64,000 bases of DNA, from contig CBDAOU010000002.1 of the NCBI GenBank assembly GCA_965198185.1, positions 1,984,001 to 2,048,000 of the forward strand. Reading direction: 5' to 3'. Within the stretch, counting starts at the first letter, position 1. Every line of letters begins with the position of its first letter. A program made the position numbers and the translations under genes. Positions 49,017 through 58,029 of the stretch are shown piece by piece. The notes under the pieces are model-generated. The model saw only the letters and a list, made by a program, of their open reading frames with translations. It did not search any database and was not told the DNA's origin. The stretch is from JAJECS01 sp965198185. Lineage in GTDB: Bacteria > Chloroflexota > UBA11872.

Positions 49017-52000
49017 CTACGCGCGGAAACGCCTGATGACTGTAGCCGCGGCCGGGAGGGCGTAGCGCTTTCCGGGGCCGAGCGCGGCGGGTGACTGCGG
49101 TGGGCCGGCGCGCCGTGCCGACACTCCGGCAAAGATGCGGAGCTCGTTGCGCCGCCGGGTGTGGGCGGTGCCGACGTGGGCCATTCCGATCTGGCGTCCG
49201 TTGGCGATTCGCGTGGCGCTGGTGACGGTTCCGATCCAGGCGCCGCGTCGATCCGTGACGGGATCGCCCTGGCGCGCCATGGGCACCCGCTCGTCGGCTA
49301 TCGAGAAGCGCACGATGGCCGACTCGCGTTCCGCCTCGCGCCGCACGTAGGGATCGCGCCCGACGAAGAACGGCTTGTAGGCCTTGACGAAGCGCCCGAA
49401 TCCGGCGTCGCCCGGCGTGAGGTCCAGCGGCCCGGCAAGCTCATGCCCGTAGAGTGGGAACCCGGCCTCGGTGCGGGTGGAGTCGCGCGCTCCGAGCCCT
49501 ACCGGCACGACGCCGTCGTCGGCGCCCGCTTCGAGGATCGCGTCCCACACGGCGCGGGCCACCTCGGGGTGCACGAAAACCTCGAAGCCGATCGCTTCGC
49601 CCGTGTAGCCCGTGTGGGCAATCTCAACGTCGGCGCCGGCGAGCGTGAAGGCGCGCACGTGGTTCATGCGCATGGCGTCGAGGGCGCGCCGCTCCTCGTC
49701 CGTGGCGACGATCCGTTGCAGGACCCGGCGCGAGTGCGGCCCCTGGAACGCCAGATCGAGCCGCGCTGCGTCGCCCGCCGACCGGCTGTTGAGGTCCACG
49801 AGATCAGCGCGAACCGGAAGCCGCGCCGCGCCGTCGCACGAAACGACCTGATAGGCGCCGTCGTTCACGCCCGTCAGCCAGGCCCAATTCTTGGGCGCGT
49901 TGGCCGCGTTGACCACCGCCATGAATCGCTCGCGGGCCAGGCGGTAGATGATGAGGTCGTCGAGGCAGTTGCCGTCGGCGTCGAGCAGATAGGTGTAGGC
50001 TGCACGTCCCACCGGCAGGCGAGTGGCGCTGCCGGTGACGACGAGGTCCAGGAACTCGGCGGCGGCGGGTCCGGAGACGGCGAAAGCCCCCATGTGCCCC
50101 ACGTCGAACAGCCCGGCCGTCTTCCGCACCGCCTGGTGCTCCGCCGCAATGCTCGTGTACCAGACCGGCATGTCCCAGCCCGCGAAGGGGACCAGCTTCT
50201 TCGCTTGCTCGGCGTGGAACGCGTGGAGCGGCGTGCGCCTCAGCTCGTTCGACTCGGGCTCGCGCCATTCGAACGGCTGGGGGCCGTCGCTGCCGACGGG
50301 AACCGAGCGCCGGCCCACGAACCAGGGACGCGACGCGTCGTCGGCAGGCGCCTCGGGCAACGGCGCGCCGGTGGGCCCGAGGCTTGCCAGGGCGTCCGTC
50401 ACCGGCGGTGCATCGCCGTCAGCCACGGTCACCGAGACCGGGCCGCTGAGCTTCCGGCTGGGCTCGTCGGGGTCGACGATTACGTAGCCGTCGGACGCCG
50501 CCTGAAGCCAGTCGGCCAGCTCATCGGCGCGGTTGGGGTCGACGACGATCAAGGCGGAAGCCTCGTCTGCTTCGGCGGGTCGGACCACCGTTGCGCTAAC
50601 TGGGTCGCTGCCGGGAGAACCCGCCAGGGCCACTCGGCGCGCCTGCCCCGGCTCGAGATCGCGCACGCGCCGGTTGGCAACCTCGTCCAGGAACTGCAGC
50701 GCCCGAGCGCCGCGAACGAGCAGCAGGCCGGAAGTGCAGGCCGGAGGGTCGGCGGGCGGCGGTCCCTCGGCGTGTCCGCGACGGGCGAAATCGAGCACCT
50801 CGGAGCGCAGCGACCGCATGGCGTCGTAGGCCATGCGGCCACGGTAGCGCGGGGTCCTGCGGCCGCTGTAGGCCACGCCGTGCATGGCGCGAAACGCGCG
50901 CGCCAAGATGCCGGCCAGCGTCTTCATATCGTCCGTGCCGTAGCCGCGCTGGGTTAGCCAGGGCGTGCCCATCCGAATGCCGGTGGGCGCGGCGAAGCCG
51001 CGGTCGCCGGGCACGGAGTTGCGGTTGGCCACCACGCCCAGGGCGTCCAGCATGCGCACGGCCGGCTCGCCGCGCAGATCGCCGGCGGCTCCGACGCGGC
51101 GCAGATTCACCACGAACAGATGGGTGTCGGTGCCGCCGTAGGCCACGCCCACGCCTTCCGCCTCCAGGGCGTCGACGAGCGCCCTCGCATTGGCCGTGAT
51201 CTGTCGCTGGGTGCGGTGGAACGCCTCGGTGGCCGCGAGCTTGAACATGACCGCCATGGCCGCGATCTTGTTGAGGTGCGGGCCGCCCTGCTCGCCGGGA
51301 AACACGGAGCGATCGACCGAGCGCATCAGGTCGCGCCGGTGCGACAGGATCACCGCGCCGCGCGGGCCGAACAGCGTCTTGTGCGTGGTGAACGTCACGA
51401 CATCGGCGATGCCCACGGGCGAGGGGTAAGCGCCCGCGACGACGAGCCCCGCCGGATGTGAGATGTCGGCCATCAGCAGCGCGCCCACGTCGTCGGCGAT
51501 GGCGCGGAAGCGCTCCCAGTCGGGCGCCCACGGATACGAGGTGTATCCGGCGATGATCAGCCGGGGCCGGGCGGCCTTGGCCCGCGCGGCAATGTCGTCG
51601 TAGTCGAGCTGCGCGTCCGGGCCCGGAATGCGGTAGCTGGTCGATTTGAACCGGCGTCCCGACCGGTTCACGGATGCGCCGTGGCTCAAGTGCCCGCCGT
51701 GGGCCAGGGCCAGCCCCATGATGGTGTCGTCGGGCTCGAGCAGGGCCTCCTCGACGGCGTTATTGGCCGCCGCGCCCGAGAGCGGCTGCACGTTGACCCA
51801 CAAGGCGTCGGCCGCCACGCGGTCGTTGGCAAAGAGGTCCGCGCAGCGGCGCTGCGCCAGGGCTTCTACCAGGTTGCTGAACTCGTTGCCGCGGTAGTAG
51901 CGGCGATCGCCGTAGCGCCGGGTGCGGGCAAGCTGCCGGTCGAGGTCCGCCAGCGCCGCCTCCTGGTCGCGGATCATCGCGGCCGCCGCATAGCCCTCGG

Positions 52001-52190
52001 CGTAGATGCTGGTGAACGGCGACGCCAGCGCGTCCCGCACCGGCTTGGGCGTGAGGCTCTCGGACGGGATGAGGATGAGCTTGTCGCGCTGGCGTGCGTG
52101 CTCGCGCTCGATGAGGTCGGCCACCAGCGGGTCAACGTCGGAAACGGGGCGGTCGAGCGCGAGGTCGGCGTAGGTCGGGTCGAGGGACAT
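49017..52190 (-). CDS. Serine hydroxymethyltransferase-aminomethyltransferase (GlyA-GcvT) fusion
   Basis: 1057 residues from ATG. Residues ~1-450 are SHMT: 'KLILIPSESLTPKPVRDAL', 'YRGNEFSNLVEALAQ' and the PLP Lys271 in 'VTFTTHKTLFGPRGAVIL'. Residues ~650-1040 are GcvT: 'TPLHAFHAEQAKKLVPFAGW', 'GLFDVGHMGAFAVSG', 'IAHTGYTGEAIGFEVFV' and 'PVGLGARDSTRTEAGFPLYG' with the folate-site Glu/Arg region. Residues ~475-600 between them ('LVRGARALQFLDEVANRRV', 'RDLEPGQA') look like a degenerate GcvT/YgfZ N-domain. SHMT interconverts serine and glycine with THF; GcvT transfers the C1 unit from aminomethyl-lipoyl GcvH to THF. Fusion would bring two methylene-THF-forming enzymes together. No gcvH or gcvP lies nearby. 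Confidence 0.88.
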   Translation of the reverse strand: MSLDPTYADLALDRPVSDVDPLVADLIEREHARQRDKLILIPSESLTPKPVRDALASPFTSIYAEGYAAAAMIRDQEAALADLDRQLARTRRYGDRRYYRGNEFSNLVEALAQRRCADLFANDRVAADALWVNVQPLSGAAANNAVEEALLEPDDTIMGLALAHGGHLSHGASVNRSGRRFKSTSYRIPGPDAQLDYDDIAARAKAARPRLIIAGYTSYPWAPDWERFRAIADDVGALLMADISHPAGLVVAGAYPSPVGIADVVTFTTHKTLFGPRGAVILSHRRDLMRSVDRSVFPGEQGGPHLNKIAAMAVMFKLAATEAFHRTQRQITANARALVDALEAEGVGVAYGGTDTHLFVVNLRRVGAAGDLRGEPAVRMLDALGVVANRNSVPGDRGFAAPTGIRMGTPWLTQRGYGTDDMKTLAGILARAFRAMHGVAYSGRRTPRYRGRMAYDAMRSLRSEVLDFARRGHAEGPPPADPPACTSGLLLVRGARALQFLDEVANRRVRDLEPGQARRVALAGSPGSDPVSATVVRPAEADEASALIVVDPNRADELADWLQAASDGYVIVDPDEPSRKLSGPVSVTVADGDAPPVTDALASLGPTGAPLPEAPADDASRPWFVGRRSVPVGSDGPQPFEWREPESNELRRTPLHAFHAEQAKKLVPFAGWDMPVWYTSIAAEHQAVRKTAGLFDVGHMGAFAVSGPAAAEFLDLVVTGSATRLPVGRAAYTYLLDADGNCLDDLIIYRLARERFMAVVNAANAPKNWAWLTGVNDGAYQVVSCDGAARLPVRADLVDLNSRSAGDAARLDLAFQGPHSRRVLQRIVATDEERRALDAMRMNHVRAFTLAGADVEIAHTGYTGEAIGFEVFVHPEVARAVWDAILEAGADDGVVPVGLGARDSTRTEAGFPLYGHELAGPLDLTPGDAGFGRFVKAYKPFFVGRDPYVRREAERESAIVRFSIADERVPMARQGDPVTDRRGAWIGTVTSATRIANGRQIGMAHVGTAHTRRRNELRIFAGVSARRAGPPQSPAALGPGKRYALPAAATVIRRFRA

Positions 52191-52256
52191 CAGGGCATCC
52201 TGGCGATCAACGCCGTAAGCGTACGGCGGCTCAGCGGGGGCGACGAACGCGGCCGG

Positions 52257-52961
52257 CTATTTGACGACCCGCCGACCTTCGCGGAGCGCTCGAGACCGAG
52301 CCTCCTGCATGGTCATGCGCACCCGGCCGCCGAAGCGCTCATCGAGCCAGGGGTCGCCGCGGACGTGGTAGCCGCCCTTTTCCCAGAAGCCGGACTCTTC
52401 GTGGTCCATGAACTCCAGGCCGCGCACCCACTTGGCGCTTTTCCAGAAGTACAGGCTGGGCAGAACCAGACGCAGGGGCCCGCCGTGCTCGCGTGCCAAC
52501 GGTGCGTCGTCGTGATTGACGGCGAACAGCACGTCGTCCTGGTCGAGCTCGGCCAGGGTCACGTTGGTGGTGTAGCCCGGGTCGGCGTGAATCATCACGT
52601 AGTCCGCGCCTGGGAGCGGCTTGATGCGCTTGAGCACCTCGCGGACGTGCACGCCCTCCCAACGGTTGTCGTAGCGGCTCCAGTGGGTGACGCAGTGAAT
52701 ATCCGAGACGATCTCCGTGCGCGGAAGCGAGGTGAACTCGTCCCAGCTCCAGCGCGTCTCTTCCTCCACCAGCCCGGTCACGCGGAAGTCCCAGAGGGTC
52801 ATGTCGTAGGTGGCCGGCTCCTGATAGTGCAGCACGGGCCATTTGCTGGTGAGGGTCTGGCCGGGCGGGAGACGCGGCTCGCGCAGCTCGGGCGGGCGTG
52901 GGCTAATGTCGGGCGTGTCCGGCGCCACTGCGGCGCGCGGGCCAAAGAGCCGATCGAACAT
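52257..52961 (-). CDS. Sulfite-oxidase-like molybdopterin oxidoreductase
   Basis: 234 residues from ATG at 52961, with GGAG seven bases upstream; an ATG at 52973 is also possible. The molybdopterin fold is shown by 'LTSKWPVLHYQEP', 'WDEFTSLPRTEIVSDIHCVT' with the Mo-ligand Cys, 'HWSRYDNRWEGVHVREVL', and 'HADPGYTTNVTLAE'. 'REHGGPLRLVLPSLYFWKSA' and 'KWVRGLEFMDHEESGFWE' are the family's C-terminal signature. There is no Tat signal, so it appears cytoplasmic, unlike YedY/MsrP. Substrate unknown (sulfite, sulfoxide or other). It ends 66 bases before glyA-gcvT on the same strand. Confidence 0.85.
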   Translation of the reverse strand: MFDRLFGPRAAVAPDTPDISPRPPELREPRLPPGQTLTSKWPVLHYQEPATYDMTLWDFRVTGLVEEETRWSWDEFTSLPRTEIVSDIHCVTHWSRYDNRWEGVHVREVLKRIKPLPGADYVMIHADPGYTTNVTLAELDQDDVLFAVNHDDAPLAREHGGPLRLVLPSLYFWKSAKWVRGLEFMDHEESGFWEKGGYHVRGDPWLDERFGGRVRMTMQEARSRALREGRRVVK

Positions 52962-53065
52962 GGTCCGCTCCATGAGCAACGCGTATCTGTAACCAGATGG
53001 TACTGCCCACGTCACCCGGTGGTGCGTGGGATCACGCACACAAGCCCGCCGCAGCGTCCGAGAAT

Positions 53066-54667
53066 TCAGCCGGCCGGTGAGGAATCTTGCCCAACTTGGG
53101 GGTCGTAGCTGCTGACGACCATGGATGCGATCTCGGCCGCCGTCGCCTCGGCGTGCCCGTGCCCCGGAACGTCGCGCGCCAGGATCACAACGGTGACGGG
53201 ACCGGTCGAGGCGTAGACGACCCCGGCGTCGTTGGAGACGCCGGCCAGGTCGCCGGTCTTGTGGGCCACCGGCGTCCCCGCGGGCAGCCGGGCAGGAATG
53301 CGTTGGTTGCGGGTCTCGCCGAGCAGCAGCGTGCGCATGCCCTCGACATCCGCCAACGAGCGCGACCAGTGCGCCGGTCGCATGCCGAGCGCGACCTCCA
53401 GCAGCTTGGCCGCTTCGCGCGCCGTGGTCACCGTGTGCGTGGTGAGCACGTCGGTGGCCGTGAGGCCGAGCTGACCCAGCGTCCACGTCATGTTGGCGTA
53501 GCCAATGCGATCGGCGAGCAAGACGGCGTGCGTGTTGTCGCTGATGGACATGGCTCGATCCAACGCGTATCCGATGGTGACGCGCTGGCCGGGCGCGAGC
53601 GTCGCCGGGGGATCAATGCGCTCGAGCACGCTCTGGTTCATCTCAAGCAGGGTGTTGAAATCGAGGCCGATGACGGCGCGCTGCCGATAGGCCTCGACGA
53701 GCACGGCCAGCTTCCACAAGCTCGCCGCCGGCACCACCGTGTCGGCGTTGATGGCAACCTCGGCGTCCGAGCCGGAGGGCGCCGCGTAGACCGCCCAGTT
53801 CCCCGGCTCGCTAGCCAGCCTGGCGGTGATCGCGGTCTCCAGTTGGTCGCCGACGGTGTTCCCGCTCGCGTCGCTCACCGCCGTCGCCGAGTCGACCGAA
53901 GTGAGCGCCGCCTCCGGCATCACGCCGGCGTCCCGCAGCACCTCATCCAGCAGCACCGCCGTCACACTGCCGGGCGCCGGAAGCCCCTCCACTTCGTCGA
54001 TCCAGTGCTGCAAGACGCCGCGCTGGAAGCGCTGCGCCACGAACGGCCCGAGCCGCTCGGGCCGGGACATTGGCAGCCCCCACCGATCGCGGGCGTGATC
54101 GGCCGTCCAGACGAGACGACCGATGGGGTCGGGGTTGGATTCGAACACCTTGCGGATAGCGTCGTCGGTGAGCCAGCCGGTGCGAATCTCTACGGCATGC
54201 TGGAACGACGTCGAGCCGTCGTGCTCGATGGGACGGGGCACTTGACGCGCGTTGTAGAGCCAATCGGTGTGTCCCGCGCGGTCCATGATCTCGAGGGCGT
54301 TCGCCAGCACGAGCCGACCCTCGCCCGCCTTCCATTGCAGCAGGCCGTAGCGCAAGGCCTGATACTCGAACCCATTGGCGGCGAATGTCGCGCTGCGCGG
54401 GGGACCCAGCACCGGCAGGCCGCCGAGGCCTCGGTAGCTATCCCACCACGTGGCGTCGCCGATGTTGCGGATTTCGTACCCACGGCCGGCCTCGTCGATC
54501 GCTTGCGGATAGTGACGCCCGTCTTCGATGGGAAAGTCGTGGTCCGGCGCGGCGGCCGAAGCGTCCGCCCTCGCCGGCAGGGACGTTAGGGGACTTGCCA
54601 ACGTCGGGAGCAGCGCCGATGCGGCGCCAATGGCCAGAAAACGACGCCGACTGATATTACGGCGCAT
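53066..54667 (-). CDS. Tat-exported protein: shared Chloroflexi module plus class A beta-lactamase-like serine hydrolase
   Basis: 533 residues from ATG at 54667. A Tat signal (SRRRFLAIGAASALLPTLA) leads into the same ~230-residue module as in the protein at 42295-43656: 'GYEIRNIGDATWWDSYRGLG', 'GPPRSATF', 'LRYGLLQW', 'LGPFVAQRFQRGVLQHWIDE'. The C-terminal half is a class A beta-lactamase/transpeptidase fold with SxxK (PAASLWKLAVLVE), SDN (MSISDNTHAVLL) and KTG (VAHKTGDLAGVSNDAG). It may be a beta-lactamase or a D,D-peptidase-like hydrolase; the Glu166 region is not clear. Export by Tat fits a folded secreted enzyme. Confidence 0.8.
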   Translation of the reverse strand: MRRNISRRRFLAIGAASALLPTLASPLTSLPARADASAAAPDHDFPIEDGRHYPQAIDEAGRGYEIRNIGDATWWDSYRGLGGLPVLGPPRSATFAANGFEYQALRYGLLQWKAGEGRLVLANALEIMDRAGHTDWLYNARQVPRPIEHDGSTSFQHAVEIRTGWLTDDAIRKVFESNPDPIGRLVWTADHARDRWGLPMSRPERLGPFVAQRFQRGVLQHWIDEVEGLPAPGSVTAVLLDEVLRDAGVMPEAALTSVDSATAVSDASGNTVGDQLETAITARLASEPGNWAVYAAPSGSDAEVAINADTVVPAASLWKLAVLVEAYRQRAVIGLDFNTLLEMNQSVLERIDPPATLAPGQRVTIGYALDRAMSISDNTHAVLLADRIGYANMTWTLGQLGLTATDVLTTHTVTTAREAAKLLEVALGMRPAHWSRSLADVEGMRTLLLGETRNQRIPARLPAGTPVAHKTGDLAGVSNDAGVVYASTGPVTVVILARDVPGHGHAEATAAEIASMVVSSYDPQVGQDSSPAG

Positions 54668-54779
54668 CAGCGGCGCGCCCCCGGTGGCTCTGCCTGCGAA
54701 CCTTACGCCACGCACCGCACGCCGGCACCTGGGCATCTCGCGGCGTGACGGACCGGCTGTGGACCGCGTATCGAGCGGA

Positions 54780-56627
54780 CTACCCGAGCGGATCGGTGCG
54801 AGGACCGAACGTCTGCAACGGCTGATCGAGCGGCGGGAACACATCGGCCATCGAGGGCTGCACCGTCCCGCTCGGATCGTCCGGCTCATGCACGAAGGTC
54901 ATCACGCGGAATCGCAGGTCGCCGGCCGCGCGCTCGAGTTCGGACGCTGGGACCAGCAGCAGCACGCGCCGTCCGTCGATGAAGGCGATCGCGTTCGAGG
55001 GCAGTGCTTGTGACGGCGCCAGCGCGACGCGGCGCTGTATGCGCCACACGGGATCGAGCGTCGGCAGATAGATGAGTTCATACCACTGGTCGGTGCCCTG
55101 ATAGAGGTCGAAATCCCGCACCCGCGGTCGCCAGTTGTCCGCTGGGTCGTCGTTGGCTTCGAGCGCCAGGGACACGCGCCAGCCGAGCGCGGACTCGGTC
55201 AGCGGGATCGGGTCGACCATCTCGATGATGGCGGCCACGTAGTCGCCGTCCACCGCGCCGCTCAATCCGCCCACCGTGAAGTACGCCCGACGCAGAACAT
55301 CGAGCCCGACGCTGTCGACCGCGGCCGTGCCAAGGGCGACCCGCTGGATGTCCGCGAAGCCGAAGCCCTCCGTCGGCGATAGGTTCGTGATATCGAAGTA
55401 GTCCTCCTGCGCGTCACGCTCGAACGTGCGCACGGTTGGATCATCCGGGCTTGCGCTGATGGCCGTTTCGTAAGGCGTGATGCCAAGCACCACGACGCCA
55501 GATTCGACCTGCCCGGCAATTGGTGCTGTGGTTGGGCGCACGCGCCAGCGGGTTGCGGCGTCGGCTCGCATGAGCACGAGCGTCGCCGTGCGTGTGGCGC
55601 CGGCGTAGAGCATCTCGCTCGCCAGCGCGTCGGGAACGAGCGTGACCGAGCCCGCGGTGCGCACAACTCTCGCCGCGAAGTCTCCCTCTTCGCCGATATT
55701 CCTGACCGTGCAAACGGCCTCCATGACAATCACCGACTCGATCCACTCAAGCCGGCTCGGACACTCCACCACCGCGAGCGCCGGACGTGAGCCGTCCGGT
55801 CGCGCGGTCGTGGGCAGCGCGAGTTGGTAGTCCTCGACCTCGCCGAAGTCCCAGCTTCCGCTGCCGTCCCACGCCCCACCGCCCAGGCCCTCCCGGGTGA
55901 GCACCACGCGCATCCACGCGCCGTCAGGTAGGACCTGGCCATCAAGCATGGAAAAGCCCGGGCTGACGAAGGTCTCGGAGGCGCCCGGCTCGAGCTCCAC
56001 TTCCCAGTCCTGCAGGACCCATTCCGCCGGGCTCGTCCAGTGGCCGTCACGATCGATGTCGATCAAGACATTGATGCGGCGTGGGCCGGTGGGAGCGGCA
56101 GGGCCCAGCGTGACCGCGACGGTGAGCCGGGCCAGAGCCTGCGGCGGCGCGAGGCTCACCGAGAGTCCAAGTACTCCGTCGTCCCCGGCGTCCTGGTTGA
56201 CAAGGTTCGGCAAGCCGTCGGTGTCGGCCGGATCATCGGCATCCGATTCGGTGGTCACGTCAGACCCGAGCCGGTCGAGACCGGGCCGGCGCACGTGGGC
56301 CCCCGGGCCTTCGGCCGTGAGTGAGGACAAACGCGTCGGAAAGCGTCCGATCACCCGCGGGTTGGGGTAGCCGGCGGAGACCCCGTCGGGGGCGTCGCCA
56401 AAATCGGCGAGCGGCCGCGGGGTTGGCGAACCGGTTGGGAGCGGCGTGGGATCGGGCGTTGGTCGAGGCGTGGGCGTGGCCGCGGGCGTCTGCGCGACCG
56501 CGGCGGGTGAAGGCGCGGCGGTGGGCGCAACGTCATCGGCCGCCGGCTCGCAGCCCCCCAGCGCAAGCAGGGCGAGCAGCCATGGCACGCACAGCGCCGC
56601 GCGCCAGCCCATCAAGACGTCACGCAT
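54780..56627 (-). CDS. Secreted lipoprotein with GEVEDY motif
   Basis: 615 residues from ATG at 56627 (ATG at 56684 is upstream in frame but lengthens the signal abnormally). Lipobox 'LLALLALGGCEP' is followed by a Pro/Thr linker (TPRPTPDPTPLPTGSPTPRP). A beta-sandwich of about 230 residues ends with 'GSWDFGEVEDYQLAL', the GEVEDY motif of bacterial surface proteins, and carries 'DFGDAPDG' and 'NQDAGDDGV' as typical companions. The C-terminal ~330 residues form further beta-rich domains of unknown type. Surface anchored; role unknown. The downstream beta-lactamase-like gene lies 112 bases away on the same strand. Confidence 0.7.
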   Translation of the reverse strand: MRDVLMGWRAALCVPWLLALLALGGCEPAADDVAPTAAPSPAAVAQTPAATPTPRPTPDPTPLPTGSPTPRPLADFGDAPDGVSAGYPNPRVIGRFPTRLSSLTAEGPGAHVRRPGLDRLGSDVTTESDADDPADTDGLPNLVNQDAGDDGVLGLSVSLAPPQALARLTVAVTLGPAAPTGPRRINVLIDIDRDGHWTSPAEWVLQDWEVELEPGASETFVSPGFSMLDGQVLPDGAWMRVVLTREGLGGGAWDGSGSWDFGEVEDYQLALPTTARPDGSRPALAVVECPSRLEWIESVIVMEAVCTVRNIGEEGDFAARVVRTAGSVTLVPDALASEMLYAGATRTATLVLMRADAATRWRVRPTTAPIAGQVESGVVVLGITPYETAISASPDDPTVRTFERDAQEDYFDITNLSPTEGFGFADIQRVALGTAAVDSVGLDVLRRAYFTVGGLSGAVDGDYVAAIIEMVDPIPLTESALGWRVSLALEANDDPADNWRPRVRDFDLYQGTDQWYELIYLPTLDPVWRIQRRVALAPSQALPSNAIAFIDGRRVLLLVPASELERAAGDLRFRVMTFVHEPDDPSGTVQPSMADVFPPLDQPLQTFGPRTDPLG

Positions 56628-56698
56628 TCCACTCGACCGCGGTCGAATCGGCCGATGCGCCCCGGCGAACGCCCGCACGGCCATGCGCCCCCGGCGAA

Positions 56699-57157
56699 CT
56701 AGGGAGACGTCACCGCGGCGCGCGCCGCGCCGTTTGGCCGCGCCGCGCGCGCCGGCTCAGGGGCATACGTGGCGTAGGAGTCCGGCGTCTCCCACAGCGT
56801 GACGGCCACCACCGGCAAGCCAAGCTGCCGCACCTGGTGAAACAGCATGCGGGCCATGTTCTCGGTGGTCGGGTTCTCATCCATGACGAAGGCGCGCTGG
56901 CCGAGGTCCTCGATGGCGTCGATCAACGGGTCGCCGCGCCGCAGGATCATGCGATGGTCCAGATTGGCATTGACCCACGCCGCGACGGTGCGCCGCACGT
57001 CACGGAAGTCGGCCACCATGCCCAGGTCATCCAGCGACTCCGCCTGGAGGCGTATCTCGGCGCGGCCGTTGTGGCCGTGGGGCTGGTTGCACTTGCCGTC
57101 GTAGTCCAGCAAGCGGTGGCCGAAGCAGAAGTCGATGTGCTTGACGATTTCGAACAT
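56699..57157 (-). CDS. queD: 6-pyruvoyltetrahydropterin synthase/QueD-like protein
   Basis: 152 residues from ATG with GGAGG six bases upstream. Zinc His residues lie in 'IDFCFGHRLL' and 'CNQPHGHNGRAEI', the catalytic Cys in 'DYDGKC', and 'DENPTTENMARMLF' is the family's C-terminal motif. QueD converts dihydroneopterin triphosphate to 6-carboxytetrahydropterin for 7-deazaguanine synthesis; PTPS makes tetrahydrobiopterin. Its neighbours (a pteridine-reductase-like SDR and a QueC-like protein) keep both options open. The C-terminal ~25 residues are Ala/Arg-rich and additional. Confidence 0.8.
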   Translation of the reverse strand: MFEIVKHIDFCFGHRLLDYDGKCNQPHGHNGRAEIRLQAESLDDLGMVADFRDVRRTVAAWVNANLDHRMILRRGDPLIDAIEDLGQRAFVMDENPTTENMARMLFHQVRQLGLPVVAVTLWETPDSYATYAPEPARAARPNGAARAAVTSP

Positions 57158-57174
57158 CAGAGGCCTCCGTTAGC

Positions 57175-57909
57175 TCACGAGACGGTGCGGCCGCCGTCGA
57201 CCGGAATCACGGCGCCCGTCACGAAGTCGGTGCCCGCGACGAGGTAGAGAATCGTCTGGGCGATGTCTTCGGGGTGCCCGATGCGTCCGAGGGGCGTGGC
57301 TCGCTCCACCGCGCGAGTCGTCTCCTCGTCAAAGTCGGCCGGCATCAGAATAGGCCCCGGCGCCACGGCGTTCACCTGCACCTGGGGGGCGAGCTCCTTG
57401 GCCATGACGCGGGTGAGCGCCACGACGCCGCCCTTGGCGACGAAATAGGGGGCATAGTTCACGTACGGGCGCTCCACCGCCCAGTCGGCGACGTTGACGA
57501 TCTTGCCGCGCCCCTGCGCCTGCATGTGCTGCCCAAACAGCCAGCATCCAAGGTAAGGACCCTTGAGATTGACGGCGATGTTGCGGTCGAAATCCGCCTC
57601 GTCCAGCTCGGCGAAGGGCGTCGCGCCGTAGATGGACGCATTGTTGATGAGCACCTCGACCGACTCGAATTCGTCGACCGCCGCGTCCAGGATTGCCTGC
57701 ACGCCGGCGCGGGTCGACACATCGGCCTGGACGGCCAAGCTGCCCACGCCCTGCCCGCGGAATTCCGCGACCGCCGCGTCGGCTTCGCGCGCCGAGGTGC
57801 GGTAGTTCACCACGATGTTGGCGCCGCGCTCGGCCAGCCGCCCGGCGACGTGACGTCCAACCCGGAGTGCGCCGCCGGTGACTACGACCGTGGCGCCTTG
57901 AAGATCCAT
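57175..57909 (-). CDS. Short-chain dehydrogenase/reductase, possibly pteridine-reductase-like
   Basis: 244 residues from ATG at 57909. Cofactor motif 'VVVTGGALRVGRHVAGRLAE' (TGxxxxxG with Arg, NADPH-type), 'NYRTSAREADAAV', 'LINNASIYGATPF' (NNA region), and catalytic Tyr-x3-Lys in 'YAPYFVAKGGVVAL' with upstream Asn. 'VDGGRTVS' closes the protein. TGGALRVG is reminiscent of pteridine reductase/FolM, and the neighbouring queD-like gene 17 bases downstream fits a pterin substrate, but the SDR family is too broad for certainty. Confidence 0.75.
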   Translation of the reverse strand: MDLQGATVVVTGGALRVGRHVAGRLAERGANIVVNYRTSAREADAAVAEFRGQGVGSLAVQADVSTRAGVQAILDAAVDEFESVEVLINNASIYGATPFAELDEADFDRNIAVNLKGPYLGCWLFGQHMQAQGRGKIVNVADWAVERPYVNYAPYFVAKGGVVALTRVMAKELAPQVQVNAVAPGPILMPADFDEETTRAVERATPLGRIGHPEDIAQTILYLVAGTDFVTGAVIPVDGGRTVS

Positions 57910-58029
57910 GGACGACTCATTGGGGCGCAACCGCCGTGGTCACGCAAGGAGGCAGTGGGGTGGCCTCTAACCTAGCATGGGTTCCGCGCGGGTCGCCGTA
58001 GATTCACGCACACGCCGGGAGCAACCCGA

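Noticed and set aside
49161..50957. 598-residue plus-strand ORF over glyA-gcvT
   Set aside because: Shadow frame; no start signal or domain; the opposite strand has continuous homology.
52974..53486. N-terminal extension of the sulfite-oxidase-like protein
   Set aside because: The extension is Arg/His/Gly-rich antisense to the beta-lactamase-like gene region; a good ribosome site lies before ATG 52961.
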